DNA of 37,708 bases from assembly GCA_964487155.1 (NCBI GenBank), contig CAZAQB010000016.1, positions 1 to 37,708 of the forward strand, in the 5' to 3' direction. This document shows, in pieces, positions 15,379 to 24,960 of this stretch (the stretch's first letter is position 1; every line of letters begins with the position of its first letter). A model generated the notes under the pieces. That model was not told the DNA's origin and searched no databases. It saw only the letters and a list, made by a program, of their open reading frames with translations. The translations under genes were made by a program, and so were the position numbers. This stretch comes from CAZAQB01 sp964487155. GTDB taxonomy: Bacteria > Pseudomonadota > Gammaproteobacteria > Nitrococcales > Nitrococcaceae.

Positions 15379-16488
15379 ATGAAGCGAGTGGGATTCATAG
15401 GCTGGCGCGGCATGGTGGGCTCCGTGCTCATGGAGCGCATGCGCGCCGAGAACGACTTCACCGACATCGATCCGGTGTTCTTCTCCACCTCCCAGGCCGG
15501 CCGGCCGGGACCCGACGTCGGCCGCGAGGTGCCGCCCCTGCAGGATGCCGGCGACATCGAGCAACTGGCCTCCATGGACGCCGTGGTGACCTGCCAGGGA
15601 GGGGATTACACCGCCGAGGCCTACCCGCGGCTGCGCCAGGCCGGCTGGCAGGGTTACTGGATCGACGCCGCCTCCACCCTGCGCATGGCCGAGGACAGCG
15701 TCATCGTGCTGGACCCGGTGAACCGCAACGTCATCGAGCGAGCCGTGGAGCAGGGCGTGAAGACCTTTGTCGGCGGCAACTGCACGGTCAGCCTGATGCT
15801 GATGGCCGTCGGCGGCCTGCTGCGCGCCGGGCTGGTGGAATGGATTAGCCCCATGACCTACCAGGCCGCCTCCGGCGCCGGCGCCCAGAACATGCGCGAA
15901 CTGGTGGCCCAGATGGGCTACCTGCACCAGCGCGCCGCCGCCCTGCTCGACGACCCCGCCAGCGCCATCCTGGAGGTGGACCGGGCGGTGCAGGATGCCC
16001 TCACCGGGGCCGAGTATCCGTCCCAGCACTTCGGTGTGCCGCTGGCGGGCAGCCTCATCCCCTGGATCGACAAGGCCATGGAGTCAGGCCAGAGCAAGGA
16101 GGAGTGGAAGGCCGGGGTGGAAACCAACAAGATCCTCGGGCGGCAGGACAACCCGGTGCCCATCGACGGCCTCTGCGTGCGTATAGGCGCCATGCGCTCC
16201 CACGCCCAGGCACTGACCATCAAGCTGAGCCGCGAACTGCCCCCGGGCGAGATCGAGGGCCTGCTGGCGGAGGCCAACGACTGGGTGGAAGTGGTCCCCA
16301 ACGAGCCTGAGCAGAGCAAGCAGCGGCTCACGCCCGCGGCCGTCAGCGGCACCCTACGGGTGCCGGTGGGCCGGCTGCGCCGGTTGGCCATGGGGCCCAC
16401 CTACCTGTCCGCGTTCACTGTCGGGGATCAGCTGCTGTGGGGCGCCGCCGAGCCCCTGCGGCGCATGCTGCGGCTGCTGCCGTCCTGA
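15379..16488 (+). CDS. asd: Aspartate-semialdehyde dehydrogenase
   Basis: Reduces aspartyl phosphate to aspartate semialdehyde, feeding Lys/diaminopimelate, Met and Thr. 369 residues (E. coli 367). N-terminal NADP-binding GFIGWRGMVGSVLMERM; the catalytic cysteine is C135 in GGNCTVSLMLMA, the same number as in E. coli. MTYQAASGAGAQNM and the C-terminal RRMLRLL are typical of the long gram-negative type. The ATG at 15379 follows GGGAGA; another ATG five bases upstream is out of frame. Placed between leuB and fimV, as in Pseudomonas (from memory). A CCAGGG...CCCTGG stem at 16503-16522 just after the stop could be part of its 3' end. Confidence 0.97.
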   Translation: MKRVGFIGWRGMVGSVLMERMRAENDFTDIDPVFFSTSQAGRPGPDVGREVPPLQDAGDIEQLASMDAVVTCQGGDYTAEAYPRLRQAGWQGYWIDAASTLRMAEDSVIVLDPVNRNVIERAVEQGVKTFVGGNCTVSLMLMAVGGLLRAGLVEWISPMTYQAASGAGAQNMRELVAQMGYLHQRAAALLDDPASAILEVDRAVQDALTGAEYPSQHFGVPLAGSLIPWIDKAMESGQSKEEWKAGVETNKILGRQDNPVPIDGLCVRIGAMRSHAQALTIKLSRELPPGEIEGLLAEANDWVEVVPNEPEQSKQRLTPAAVSGTLRVPVGRLRRLAMGPTYLSAFTVGDQLLWGAAEPLRRMLRLLPS

Positions 16489-16946
16489 GGCCAGCAGCCG
16501 CTCCAGGGATATTCCACCCTGGCCCGGTGTTAGGGTGGCCCAACCGACAGGCGATCACGGGGGAGGGGGCGCCCCCGACCCCCGGCGCGCGCCGGCCCAG
16601 GCGAATGCGAACGAATTGGCGCTTTGCCCGTGAATTCGTGCAGTTTTCGCCTGATGAGAGAGAAAGTTGCGAACTAATACGAGGTTTTGTCCCTGCTGAT
16701 TCGCCAACATCGGGCGATGCCGCTCTGTCTCCGACAGCCGGGACGGGGCGAGCGCACGGGCGGTGCAGCACGGCGGCGGCGGCCGGAGCCGGGGACCTGT
16801 CCCAGGCCCGGATCAGATCGCCGGTACGATCCGCGCCCCGTCCGGCGCCGCTGGGGCGTGACCGCAGCAGGGGACTGGATCTCGGGCACCAGTCGGGTGG
16901 GAAGTCAGGCGGCCGATGCAGGCGGCCGGTAGCAATAGGGAATGCC
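16489..16946 (+). promoter_or_regulatory. 458-bp intergenic region upstream of fimV
   Basis: No credible gene. A small stem CCAGGG/CCCTGG lies at 16503-16522. The part around 16605-16715 is clearly richer in A and T than its surroundings and is the likely promoter zone for fimV, but I could not fix a convincing -35/-10 pair. The rest is GC-rich and, if transcribed, would give fimV a leader of more than 200 nt. Confidence 0.45.
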
Positions 16947-19625
16947 ATGGCACGCAAATTGACGTCGGCTCTGGTCATCGCCGCGTTCGGGTTCACTTCC
17001 TCGGTGGGTGCCCTGGGCCTGGGCAATATCGATTCCGCCTCGACCCTCAACCAGCCCCTGGTGGCCCGGATTCCGCTGCTTTCGGTGAGCCCGGACGAGC
17101 TGTCCACGCTGAATGTGCGGCTGGCCACCAGCGAGGCCTTCGAGAGGGCCGGCCTGGACCGGCCCTTCTATCTGAGCCGGCTGAAGTTCCAGGTGGCGAC
17201 CGGCGATGACGGGCGGCCCTACATTGCGGTGACCACCGACCAGCCGGTCAAGGAACCCTTCCTGGACTTCCTGGTGGACGTGCGCTGGCCCCGCGGCCGG
17301 CTGGTGCGGGAATACACCGTGCTCCTGGACCCGCCGATCTACGAACCCGGTGACGCGGTGGCCCCGGCAGTGGCGGCGAGCCCGGCGGCGGCCCCGGCGG
17401 ACCGGCCTCAGCAGCCTGCCGAGGCGCCGGCACCACGCGGCTCCGGAGTGACCGCCGGTGGCGCCAGCCCCCAGGGTGCGCAGGCCTCCCGGGGATCGGT
17501 GCAGGAAATCGACGGCAGCCCCGCGGTGGCGGAGTACGGGCCGGTGCAGTCGAACGAGACGCTCTGGGGGGTCGCCCAGGCGGTGCGCCCGGATGAGTCC
17601 CTGACCATCAACCAGACCATGCTGGCCCTGTTGCGGGCCAACCCCGACGCCTTCATCGACAACAACATGAATGCCCTGCGCCGGGGCGCCGTGCTGCGGG
17701 TCCCGGAGCGCGGCGAGATCCAGCAGGCCTCGCCGGGCGAGGCGCTGCGGGAGGTCAGGGAGCAGTACGCCGAGTGGCAGCGCCGCCGCAACGAGGCCCT
17801 GGTGGCGGCCGGGCCCGCGGATGCACCGGCGAGTGAGGCCGCCGCGGCGGACGAGCCCGAGGCCCCGGCCCCGCCCGAAGCGGTCACCGAGGCCGCGGCG
17901 CAGGAGAGCGAGGCGGGTAAGCTGACCCTGGTGGCGCCGGAGGACAGCTCCAGCGAGCAGGCCACCAGCTCGCTCACCGACCGGGAGCTGGCGGCCACGG
18001 AAGCCAATGTGGACCGCCTGCAGAGCCGCCTTAGCGTGCTTGAGGAAGGCAATGCCAGCCTTGAGGCCGAGAACCAGGATCTCAAGTCGCAGATGGTGGC
18101 CATGCGCGAAGAGCTGTCCGCCCTGCGCAGCATGGTGAACCTGCAGATGCAGCAGGGCCTGGCGGCCGGCGACGCGGCCGAGGGTCAACCCGGGCCCGAG
18201 GCCGCGACCGCCGCGGAGGCGGAGGCGGAGGCGGTGGAGCCCCCTGCAGGCGAGACGGCTGCCGGGGACGCGGCGGCAACCGCGGAGGACATCGCCGCCG
18301 GTACCGATCAGGCCATGGCCGAGGAGACTGCCGGCGACATGGCTGCGGCTCCCGAAGAGGCCATGGAGGCGCCCCCAGAGGCTGGCGAAGCCGAGGCGAT
18401 GCTGGCCGACGAGCCCACGGAAACAGCGGGCGGCACCGCCAGTGCGCCCCCCGCCGACACCGGCGGCGCGGTTGCGCCCGAACCCGAGCCCGCCGTTGCG
18501 ACCCAGGACACCGCGCAACCGGCCCCGGCAGCCGAGCCGGAGCCAGCCGGTCCGCTGCAGGGCGTGCTGGCCGCACTGCCGGACACCCGGTTGCTGGGCC
18601 TGGCGGGTGCCGGCCTGCTGGGCCTGCTGGGCCTGCTGGTGGTGGCCCGGCGGCGCCGCGCCGCGGCCACCGAGGGTGCCGCCGAGGAACTGCCGGAGCC
18701 GTCCCTGGGCCCGGGGCCCCTGGATGACGATACCACCGTGGCGCCTGCCGCGGCCGACGGCGATGCCGTCAGCCAGGCGGACGTGTACATCGCCTACGGC
18801 AACCTGGACCGGGCCCAGGAGGTGCTGGACGAGGCCCTGGGGGAGGATCCGGACAACAAGACCCTGCGCCTCAAGCTGCTGGACGTGCTGGCCCGGCAGG
18901 GCGACCGGGGCGGCTTCGAGGCCGAGGCCCAGGTGCTGCACACCCAGATTGCCGATCACGACTCTCCCGAGTGGCAGGAAGTGGTGGCCAAGGGCCGCAC
19001 GCTGGCCCCTGAACACCCGCTGTTCCGGGAGCGTCAGGCGCCGGCGGGCGGCCAGGCAGACGGCGCCGGCGACAGCCGGGCCGACGAGGACGACTTCGCA
19101 CTGGACTTCGAGCTGGACCTCCCGCCCGAGGAAGAGCCCTCCGGCCCATCTCAGGAGGAGCTCGCGGCGGGCATTCAGCCTGATCCCTTCAGCGAGGACG
19201 TGGCGGAGGACGACGACGGCAGCGGCCTGGACTTCGACCTCGGCGAGCTGCGGCCCCAGTCCACCACCGAGCAGCCCCTGGACCTGCGCGAGACGGAGTT
19301 GCCGGAGGCGCAGACCTCCAGCCGGGAGACCTCAGCCGGCGGCGGAGACGACCTGGATTTCGAGCTGCCGGACCTGGATAGCCTCGGGTTTGCGGATGCG
19401 GCCCGCGGCAGCACCGCCGACACCGGCGCCGGCGACGACGATAGCGGCGATGCGCTGCAGGACGACGAGCCGCTGGACGAGGCCGGCACTAAACTCGACC
19501 TCGCCCGGGCCTACCTGGACATGGGGGACGCCGACGGCGCCCGCAGCCTGCTGGATGAGGTAGTTCAGGAGGGCGACGACCAGCAGCGCCGCATGGCCGA
19601 GGAACTGCTCCGCCAGGCGAGCTGA
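16947..19625 (+). CDS. fimV: FimV-like pilus/polarity protein (LysM, TM, TPR)
   Basis: Inner-membrane, peptidoglycan-binding polar hub that supports type IV pilus assembly and twitching in Pseudomonas. 892 residues. Order: signal-like segment (1-22), the conserved FimV N-terminal domain (about 23-135, with SASTLNQPLVARIPLLSV), a LysM-like region (about 194-250, ETLWGVAQAVRP...GAVLRVPE), an Ala/Glu/Pro-rich stretch, a coiled coil (about 350-395), a low-complexity Ala/Glu/Pro region, one membrane helix (about 548-566) followed by RRRR, an acidic cytoplasmic part with a TPR-like unit (about 608-665), and the C-terminal FimV domain (KLDLARAYLDMGDADGARSL). ATG at 16947 follows AGGGAA. With the FimX-like gene this is the second pilus-related function in the window. 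Expect compositional bias in homology searches. Confidence 0.93.
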   Translation: MARKLTSALVIAAFGFTSSVGALGLGNIDSASTLNQPLVARIPLLSVSPDELSTLNVRLATSEAFERAGLDRPFYLSRLKFQVATGDDGRPYIAVTTDQPVKEPFLDFLVDVRWPRGRLVREYTVLLDPPIYEPGDAVAPAVAASPAAAPADRPQQPAEAPAPRGSGVTAGGASPQGAQASRGSVQEIDGSPAVAEYGPVQSNETLWGVAQAVRPDESLTINQTMLALLRANPDAFIDNNMNALRRGAVLRVPERGEIQQASPGEALREVREQYAEWQRRRNEALVAAGPADAPASEAAAADEPEAPAPPEAVTEAAAQESEAGKLTLVAPEDSSSEQATSSLTDRELAATEANVDRLQSRLSVLEEGNASLEAENQDLKSQMVAMREELSALRSMVNLQMQQGLAAGDAAEGQPGPEAATAAEAEAEAVEPPAGETAAGDAAATAEDIAAGTDQAMAEETAGDMAAAPEEAMEAPPEAGEAEAMLADEPTETAGGTASAPPADTGGAVAPEPEPAVATQDTAQPAPAAEPEPAGPLQGVLAALPDTRLLGLAGAGLLGLLGLLVVARRRRAAATEGAAEELPEPSLGPGPLDDDTTVAPAAADGDAVSQADVYIAYGNLDRAQEVLDEALGEDPDNKTLRLKLLDVLARQGDRGGFEAEAQVLHTQIADHDSPEWQEVVAKGRTLAPEHPLFRERQAPAGGQADGAGDSRADEDDFALDFELDLPPEEEPSGPSQEELAAGIQPDPFSEDVAEDDDGSGLDFDLGELRPQSTTEQPLDLRETELPEAQTSSRETSAGGGDDLDFELPDLDSLGFADAARGSTADTGAGDDDSGDALQDDEPLDEAGTKLDLARAYLDMGDADGARSLLDEVVQEGDDQQRRMAEELLRQAS

Positions 19626-19636
19626 GCCCGGGGCCG

Positions 19637-20341
19637 GTGGCGCCGCCCCGGTGGCCTGTGCACCCGGTGATACGGCTGCTGCTGCTGGCGGTGGCCGCGG
19701 GCTGCCTTGCCGGTGGCAGGCCGCTGGTCCTGGCGCTGGCGTCCGCCGTCCTGGTGAGCCTGTTGCTGGTTACCCGCTTTCGGGACTGGCGCGGCCTGGG
19801 CCGCGGCCTCGGACGCCTGCGCTGGTTCTACCTTTCCATTGCGGTGATCTACCTGTGGTTCACTCCCGGTACCGCTCTGGCGCCCGCCCTTGGGACCTTG
19901 TCTCCCAGCCTGGAAGGCCTGTTCCAGGGGCTGGGCCGGATCGCCGTGCTGGTGCTGCTGCTGGTGGCGGTGCGGCTGCTGTTTCACACCTCGCGCCGGG
20001 ACGAGCTGGTGGCCGCCATCGACTGGTGGAGCCGGCCCCTGAGCTGGCTGGGGCTGGATTGTTCACGGCTGGGGCTGCGCCTGGTGCTGGCTTTGGAACT
20101 CCTGCCCCGGTTGCAGCAGCTGGCCCGGCGCTGCTGGCGGGTGGCCCGGGGTCAGCCCGCCTGGCGCCGGGTGCCGGCCGTGGGCGCCGTGCTGCTGGCG
20201 GCCACCCTGCGCCGGGCGGAGCGCGCTCCCTGCCCCCAGCTGGCCGTGCCCCGGCTGCCCGGCCTGGTGCCGGCCGACTGGCTGCTGGCTCTCGCAGCCG
20301 CGGCGCCCCTGCTGCTGGCGGCCCTGGCTGTCCCCAACTGA
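19637..20341 (+). CDS. Orphan EcfT/CbiQ-like membrane protein
   Basis: 234 residues with about five or six hydrophobic segments, resembling the transmembrane T component of energy-coupling-factor transporters. The central part (RRDELVAAIDWWSRPLSWLG...) matches the CbiQ/EcfT pattern, but the two Ala-Arg-Gly coupling motifs are poor: VARGQPAW and RRAERAP are the nearest candidates. No ECF ATPase or substrate-binding S component is in the window. The start is GTG at 19637, 11 bp after fimV, with a weak ribosome site; later starts are possible. It sits between fimV and truA and is probably cotranscribed. Substrate and partners are unknown; a derived role without transport is possible. Confidence 0.72.
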   Translation: MAPPRWPVHPVIRLLLLAVAAGCLAGGRPLVLALASAVLVSLLLVTRFRDWRGLGRGLGRLRWFYLSIAVIYLWFTPGTALAPALGTLSPSLEGLFQGLGRIAVLVLLLVAVRLLFHTSRRDELVAAIDWWSRPLSWLGLDCSRLGLRLVLALELLPRLQQLARRCWRVARGQPAWRRVPAVGAVLLAATLRRAERAPCPQLAVPRLPGLVPADWLLALAAAAPLLLAALAVPN

Positions 20342-20366
20342 CGCACTCCAGGGAGGCTTCTGGCTG

Positions 20367-21158
20367 GTGAGCGCCACCAAGCGCTGGGCACTGGTGCTGG
20401 AGTACGACGGCAGCGGCTTCAGCGGCTGGCAGACCCAGGGCCATGCCGACAGCCTCCAGGCGCGCCTGGAGGCGGCCCTGTCCCGGGTGGCCGACCGGCC
20501 GCTGGAAGCAGTCTGTGCCGGGCGTACCGACGCCGGCGTGCATGCCACCCACCAAGTGGTGCACTTCGACAGCCCGGTGGATCGGCCGCCCCGGGCCTGG
20601 GTGCGGGGCGTGAACAGCCACCTGCCCCGGTCCATGGCGGTGCGCGGCGCCTGGCCGGTGGCCGCGGAGTTCCATGCCCGCTTCTCCGCCACCGCCCGGC
20701 GTTACCGCTATGTGATCCGCACGGACCCGGTGCGTCCCGCCCTGCAGCGCCAGCAGGTGAGCTGGACCCGCCTGCCCCTGGACGCCGCGGCCATGCAGGC
20801 CGGCGCCGGGCTGCTGCTGGGCGAGCACGATTTCAATGCCTACCGTTCGGCCACCTGCCAGGCACGCCACGCCGTTCGCGAACTGCGCTCGCTGCAGGTC
20901 AGCGCTGCCGGCCGGCACGTCTACCTGGACGTGGAAGCCAACGCCTTCCTGCATCACATGGTGCGCAACCTGGCCGGCGTGCTGATGGCTATCGGTGCCG
21001 GGGAACGGCCCCCGGAGTGGGCCCGCGAGGTGCTGGAGACCCGCGACCGCCGGGCCGGCGGCGTCACGGCGCCGGCCGAAGGCCTCTACCTGGTGGCGGT
21101 GCGCTACCCGGAGCGCTTCGGCCTGCCGGCCCAGGGCCCGCTGCCGGTTTTTGCGTGA
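20367..21158 (+). CDS. truA: tRNA pseudouridine(38-40) synthase TruA
   Basis: Makes pseudouridine at positions 38-40 of the tRNA anticodon stem. 263 residues (E. coli 270). The catalytic aspartate is D55 in CAGRTDAGVHATHQVVHF. LEYDGSGFSGWQ at the N-terminus and NAFLHHMVRNLAGVLMAIG near the end are also characteristic. The start is GTG at 20367, preceded by GGGAGG at 20351-20356. It lies 25 bp after the EcfT-like gene. Promoter elements for trpF lie about 30 bp downstream of its stop, so it probably ends one transcription unit. Confidence 0.97.
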   Translation: MSATKRWALVLEYDGSGFSGWQTQGHADSLQARLEAALSRVADRPLEAVCAGRTDAGVHATHQVVHFDSPVDRPPRAWVRGVNSHLPRSMAVRGAWPVAAEFHARFSATARRYRYVIRTDPVRPALQRQQVSWTRLPLDAAAMQAGAGLLLGEHDFNAYRSATCQARHAVRELRSLQVSAAGRHVYLDVEANAFLHHMVRNLAGVLMAIGAGERPPEWAREVLETRDRRAGGVTAPAEGLYLVAVRYPERFGLPAQGPLPVFA

Positions 21159-21186
21159 TGACCGGTGCCGCTCCGGCGCCGGACTT

Positions 21187-21215
21187 TTGCCTGCCGTCGG
21201 GGGCCGCGTTAGGAT
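21187..21215 (+). promoter_or_regulatory. Predicted sigma70 promoter for trpFBA-accD
   Basis: TTGCCT (21187-21192), exactly 17 bp, then TAGGAT (21210-21215): 8 of 12 consensus matches. Transcription would begin near 21222, downstream of the tempting ATG at 21216, which therefore cannot be the trpF start if this promoter is used. No leader peptide or attenuator is visible. Confidence 0.55.
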
Positions 21216-21266
21216 ATGCGACGCTTCCCACAACGCCCCATCCACCAGCCGGAGGCCCGCCTCTTC

Positions 21267-21876
21267 TTGCGTACCCGGGTCAAGGTCTGCGGTATCACCC
21301 GCACCGAGGACGCGGCGGCGGCCGCGGCCTGCGGGGCGGACGCCATCGGCCTGGTGTTCCACCCGGCCAGCCGCCGGGCGGTGGAGCCGGCAGCTGCGGC
21401 GGACATCGCCCGGTCCGCAGCGCCCCTGGTGACGGTGGTCGGCCTGTTCATGGATGCGCCGGCGGAGCGGGTGCGGGCCGTGCTGGAGCGCGTCCCCGTG
21501 GAGCTGCTGCAGTTCCACGGCGGGGAGAGCCCCGAGTACTGCGAGTCCTTCGGGCGGCGCTACATCAAGGCGGTCGCCATGGGCTCCGATGTCGATATTG
21601 ACGCACTGGTCCGGGCCCATGCCCGGGCCTGTGGGTTTCTGCTGGACGCCCATCGGCGCGGCGAGGCCGGTGGCAGCGGGCGATCCTTCGACTGGGCCCG
21701 GGTGCCGCCAGCGCTGGACCGGCCCCGGGTGCTGGCCGGTGGGCTCACCCCCGAGAACGTGGCGGCGGCGGTGCGCCAGGTACGACCTTTCGCCGTGGAT
21801 GTGGCGAGCGGCGTGGAAGCCTCGCCGGGCATCAAGGACCCGGATCGAATTGCAGCGTTCATCGAGGAGGTGAACC

Positions 21877-21893
<17 letters not shown>
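21267..21893 (+). CDS. trpF: Phosphoribosylanthranilate isomerase
   Basis: Third step of the tryptophan pathway from anthranilate: isomerises phosphoribosylanthranilate. A single TIM barrel of 208 residues (usual 200-210), not fused to TrpC. The general base cysteine is C8 in VKVCGIT; the catalytic aspartate lies in FLLDAHR. PFAVDVASGVEASPGIKD is the phosphate-binding end of the barrel. I chose TTG at 21267: it gives MRTRVKVCGIT as in homologues and has GGAGG 11 bases upstream. The ATG at 21216 adds 17 unconserved residues and would precede the likely transcription start. It overlaps trpB by 17 bp. Confidence 0.96.
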
Positions 21894-23105
<1,212 letters not shown>

Positions 23106-23109
<4 letters not shown>

Positions 23110-23927
23110 GCCGCATCACCGAGCGCTTCGCCCAGTGCCGCCGGGACGGCCGCAAGGCTCTGATCCCCTACCTGGTGGCGGGGGATCCGGATCCGGACAC
23201 CAGCCTGGCCGTGCTCCATGAGCTGGTGGCCGCCGGGGCGGATCTGCTGGAAGTGGGCGTGCCGTTCTCCGACCCCATGGCCGATGGCCCGGTCATCCAG
23301 GCCGGCTGCGAGCGGGCCCTCAACGCAGTGCGGGGCATGGCCGACGTGCTGGAACTGGTGGGCCGGTTCCGGGAGCGGGACGCCACCACGCCCGTGGTGC
23401 TGATGGGCTACCTGAACCCCATGGAGCAGATGGGCTACGGCACTTTCGCCGCCCGGGCCCAGGCCGCTGGCGTGGACGGGCTGCTCACCGTCGATCTGCC
23501 GCCGGAAGAGGCCGACACCCTGGTGCCGGTGCTCCAGGCTCACGGCCTGGATCCCATCTGGCTGATTGCTCCCACCACCCGCACCGAGCGCCTGCAGCGG
23601 GTGGCCGCCATGGCCCAGGGCTTCATCTACTACGTGTCGCTGAAAGGCGTGACCGGTGCCGATACCCTGGACGTCGATGACGTGGCGCGCCACGTGGAGG
23701 ATATCCGCCGCTACTCGGCGCTTCCCGTAGGCGTGGGTTTCGGCGTGCGGGACGCCGCCACTGCCGCCCGGGTGGCCCGCGCCGCGGACGCGGTGGTGGT
23801 CGGCAGCGCCCTGGTGAGCCGCGTGGAGGAGGGGCTGGCTGACCGCGCCGCGCTGCCCGCCCACGTGGCCGAGCTGATCCGGGAGATGCGCCAGGCCATG
23901 GACGCCCCGGCCGCCGTGGCGGGGTAG
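23106..23927 (+). CDS. trpA: Tryptophan synthase alpha chain
   Basis: Cleaves indole-3-glycerol phosphate and channels indole to TrpB. 273 residues (E. coli 268). The catalytic residues E49 (LLEVGVPFSDP) and D60 (MADGPVIQ) have the same numbers as in E. coli. FIYYVSLKGVTG and GVGFGVRD are the conserved loop and phosphate site. The start is the GTG of the GTGA overlap with trpB. trpE, trpG, trpD and trpC are not in the window. The next gene, accD, starts 52 bp on. Confidence 0.98.
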
Positions 23928-23979
23928 CGCCCATGACCCGCCGTTACGTCAATCTCCTGCAGCCCGGGAGGGCCGCGCT

Positions 23980-24876
23980 TTGAGCTGGTTCGAGAAGCTG
24001 ATGCCCTCGCGCATCCGCACCAACACGGCGGAGCGCAGCCGCAGCGTTCCCGAGGGCCTCTGGACCCGTTGTGACGAGTGCTCGGCGGTACTCTACCGGC
24101 CGGAGCTGGAGCGCAACCTGGAAGTCTGCCCCAAGTGCGATCACCACATCCGGCTGGGCGCCCGGCGCCGGCTGGAGCTGTTCCTGGACGAGGCGGGGCG
24201 CAGGGAGCTGGCGGCGGGCGTGCAGCCGGTGGACAGCCTGCGCTTTCGTGACAGCAGGAAGTACCGCGACCGCCTGGTCCAGGCCCAGAAGGCCACCGGC
24301 GAGAAGGACGCCCTGGTGGTGATGCAGGGCACGGTCAAAACGGTGCCGGTGGTGGCGGCCGCCTTCGAGTTCCGCTTCCTCGGGGGCTCCATGGGCTCGG
24401 TGGTGGGCGAGAAATTCGTGCGTGCGGCGGAAGTCTGCCGTACCGAGCGGGTGCCGCTGGTGTGTTTCGCCGCCAGCGGCGGCGCCCGCATGCAGGAGGC
24501 GCTGTTCTCCCTGCTGCAGATGGCCAAGACCAGCGCGGCCCTGGGAAAGCTCTCCGATGCCGGCGTGCCCTTTGTCTCGGTGCTCACCGACCCCACCATG
24601 GGGGGTGTGTCCGCCAGCCTGGCGATGCTGGGGGATGTCAATGTGGCCGAGCCCGGCGCGCTGATCGGCTTCGCCGGGCCCCGGGTGATCGAGCAGACGG
24701 TGCGCGAGACCCTGCCGGAGGGGTTTCAGCGCAGCGAGTTCCTGCTCGAGCATGGGGCGCTGGACATGATCGTGGACCGCCGTCAGATGCGCGATACGCT
24801 CGCCACCCTGCTGGCCTGCCTGACCGGCGCACCGTCCCCCAACGTACCCCGCCTGGGGTCGACCTCCACCGCCTGA
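23980..24876 (+). CDS. accD: Acetyl-CoA carboxylase carboxyltransferase subunit beta
   Basis: Transfers the carboxyl group from biotin to acetyl-CoA, making malonyl-CoA for fatty acid synthesis, in complex with AccA. 298 residues (E. coli 304). A four-cysteine zinc ribbon (C31, C34, C50, C53: CDEC...CPKC) precedes the crotonase-like carboxyltransferase fold with FAASGGARMQEALFSLLQMA and DPTMGGVSASLAMLGD. The start is TTG at 23980, giving MSWFEKLMPSRI as in homologues, with CGGGAGG upstream. An 84-bp gap separates it from folC. The accD-folC-dedD-cvpA-purF order is the same as in E. coli. Confidence 0.98.
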   Translation: MSWFEKLMPSRIRTNTAERSRSVPEGLWTRCDECSAVLYRPELERNLEVCPKCDHHIRLGARRRLELFLDEAGRRELAAGVQPVDSLRFRDSRKYRDRLVQAQKATGEKDALVVMQGTVKTVPVVAAAFEFRFLGGSMGSVVGEKFVRAAEVCRTERVPLVCFAASGGARMQEALFSLLQMAKTSAALGKLSDAGVPFVSVLTDPTMGGVSASLAMLGDVNVAEPGALIGFAGPRVIEQTVRETLPEGFQRSEFLLEHGALDMIVDRRQMRDTLATLLACLTGAPSPNVPRLGSTSTA

Positions 24877-24960
24877 TGGGCGCCAGCGTGCCAGGCGTTT
24901 CCACTGCCGGCGGCGGCCGGGGCCCCGGGCCCGCGGCTGCCGGCCGGCGATAGGCTGGCG

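Noticed and set aside
12174..15575. 1133-residue open frame on the minus strand
   Set aside because: Runs antisense through leuC, leuD and leuB, all of which have intact catalytic motifs on the plus strand.
17800..18560. Ala/Glu/Pro-rich low-complexity region as a tandem repeat or CRISPR-like array
   Set aside because: It is the periplasmic linker of FimV; there is no regular repeat unit or spacer pattern.
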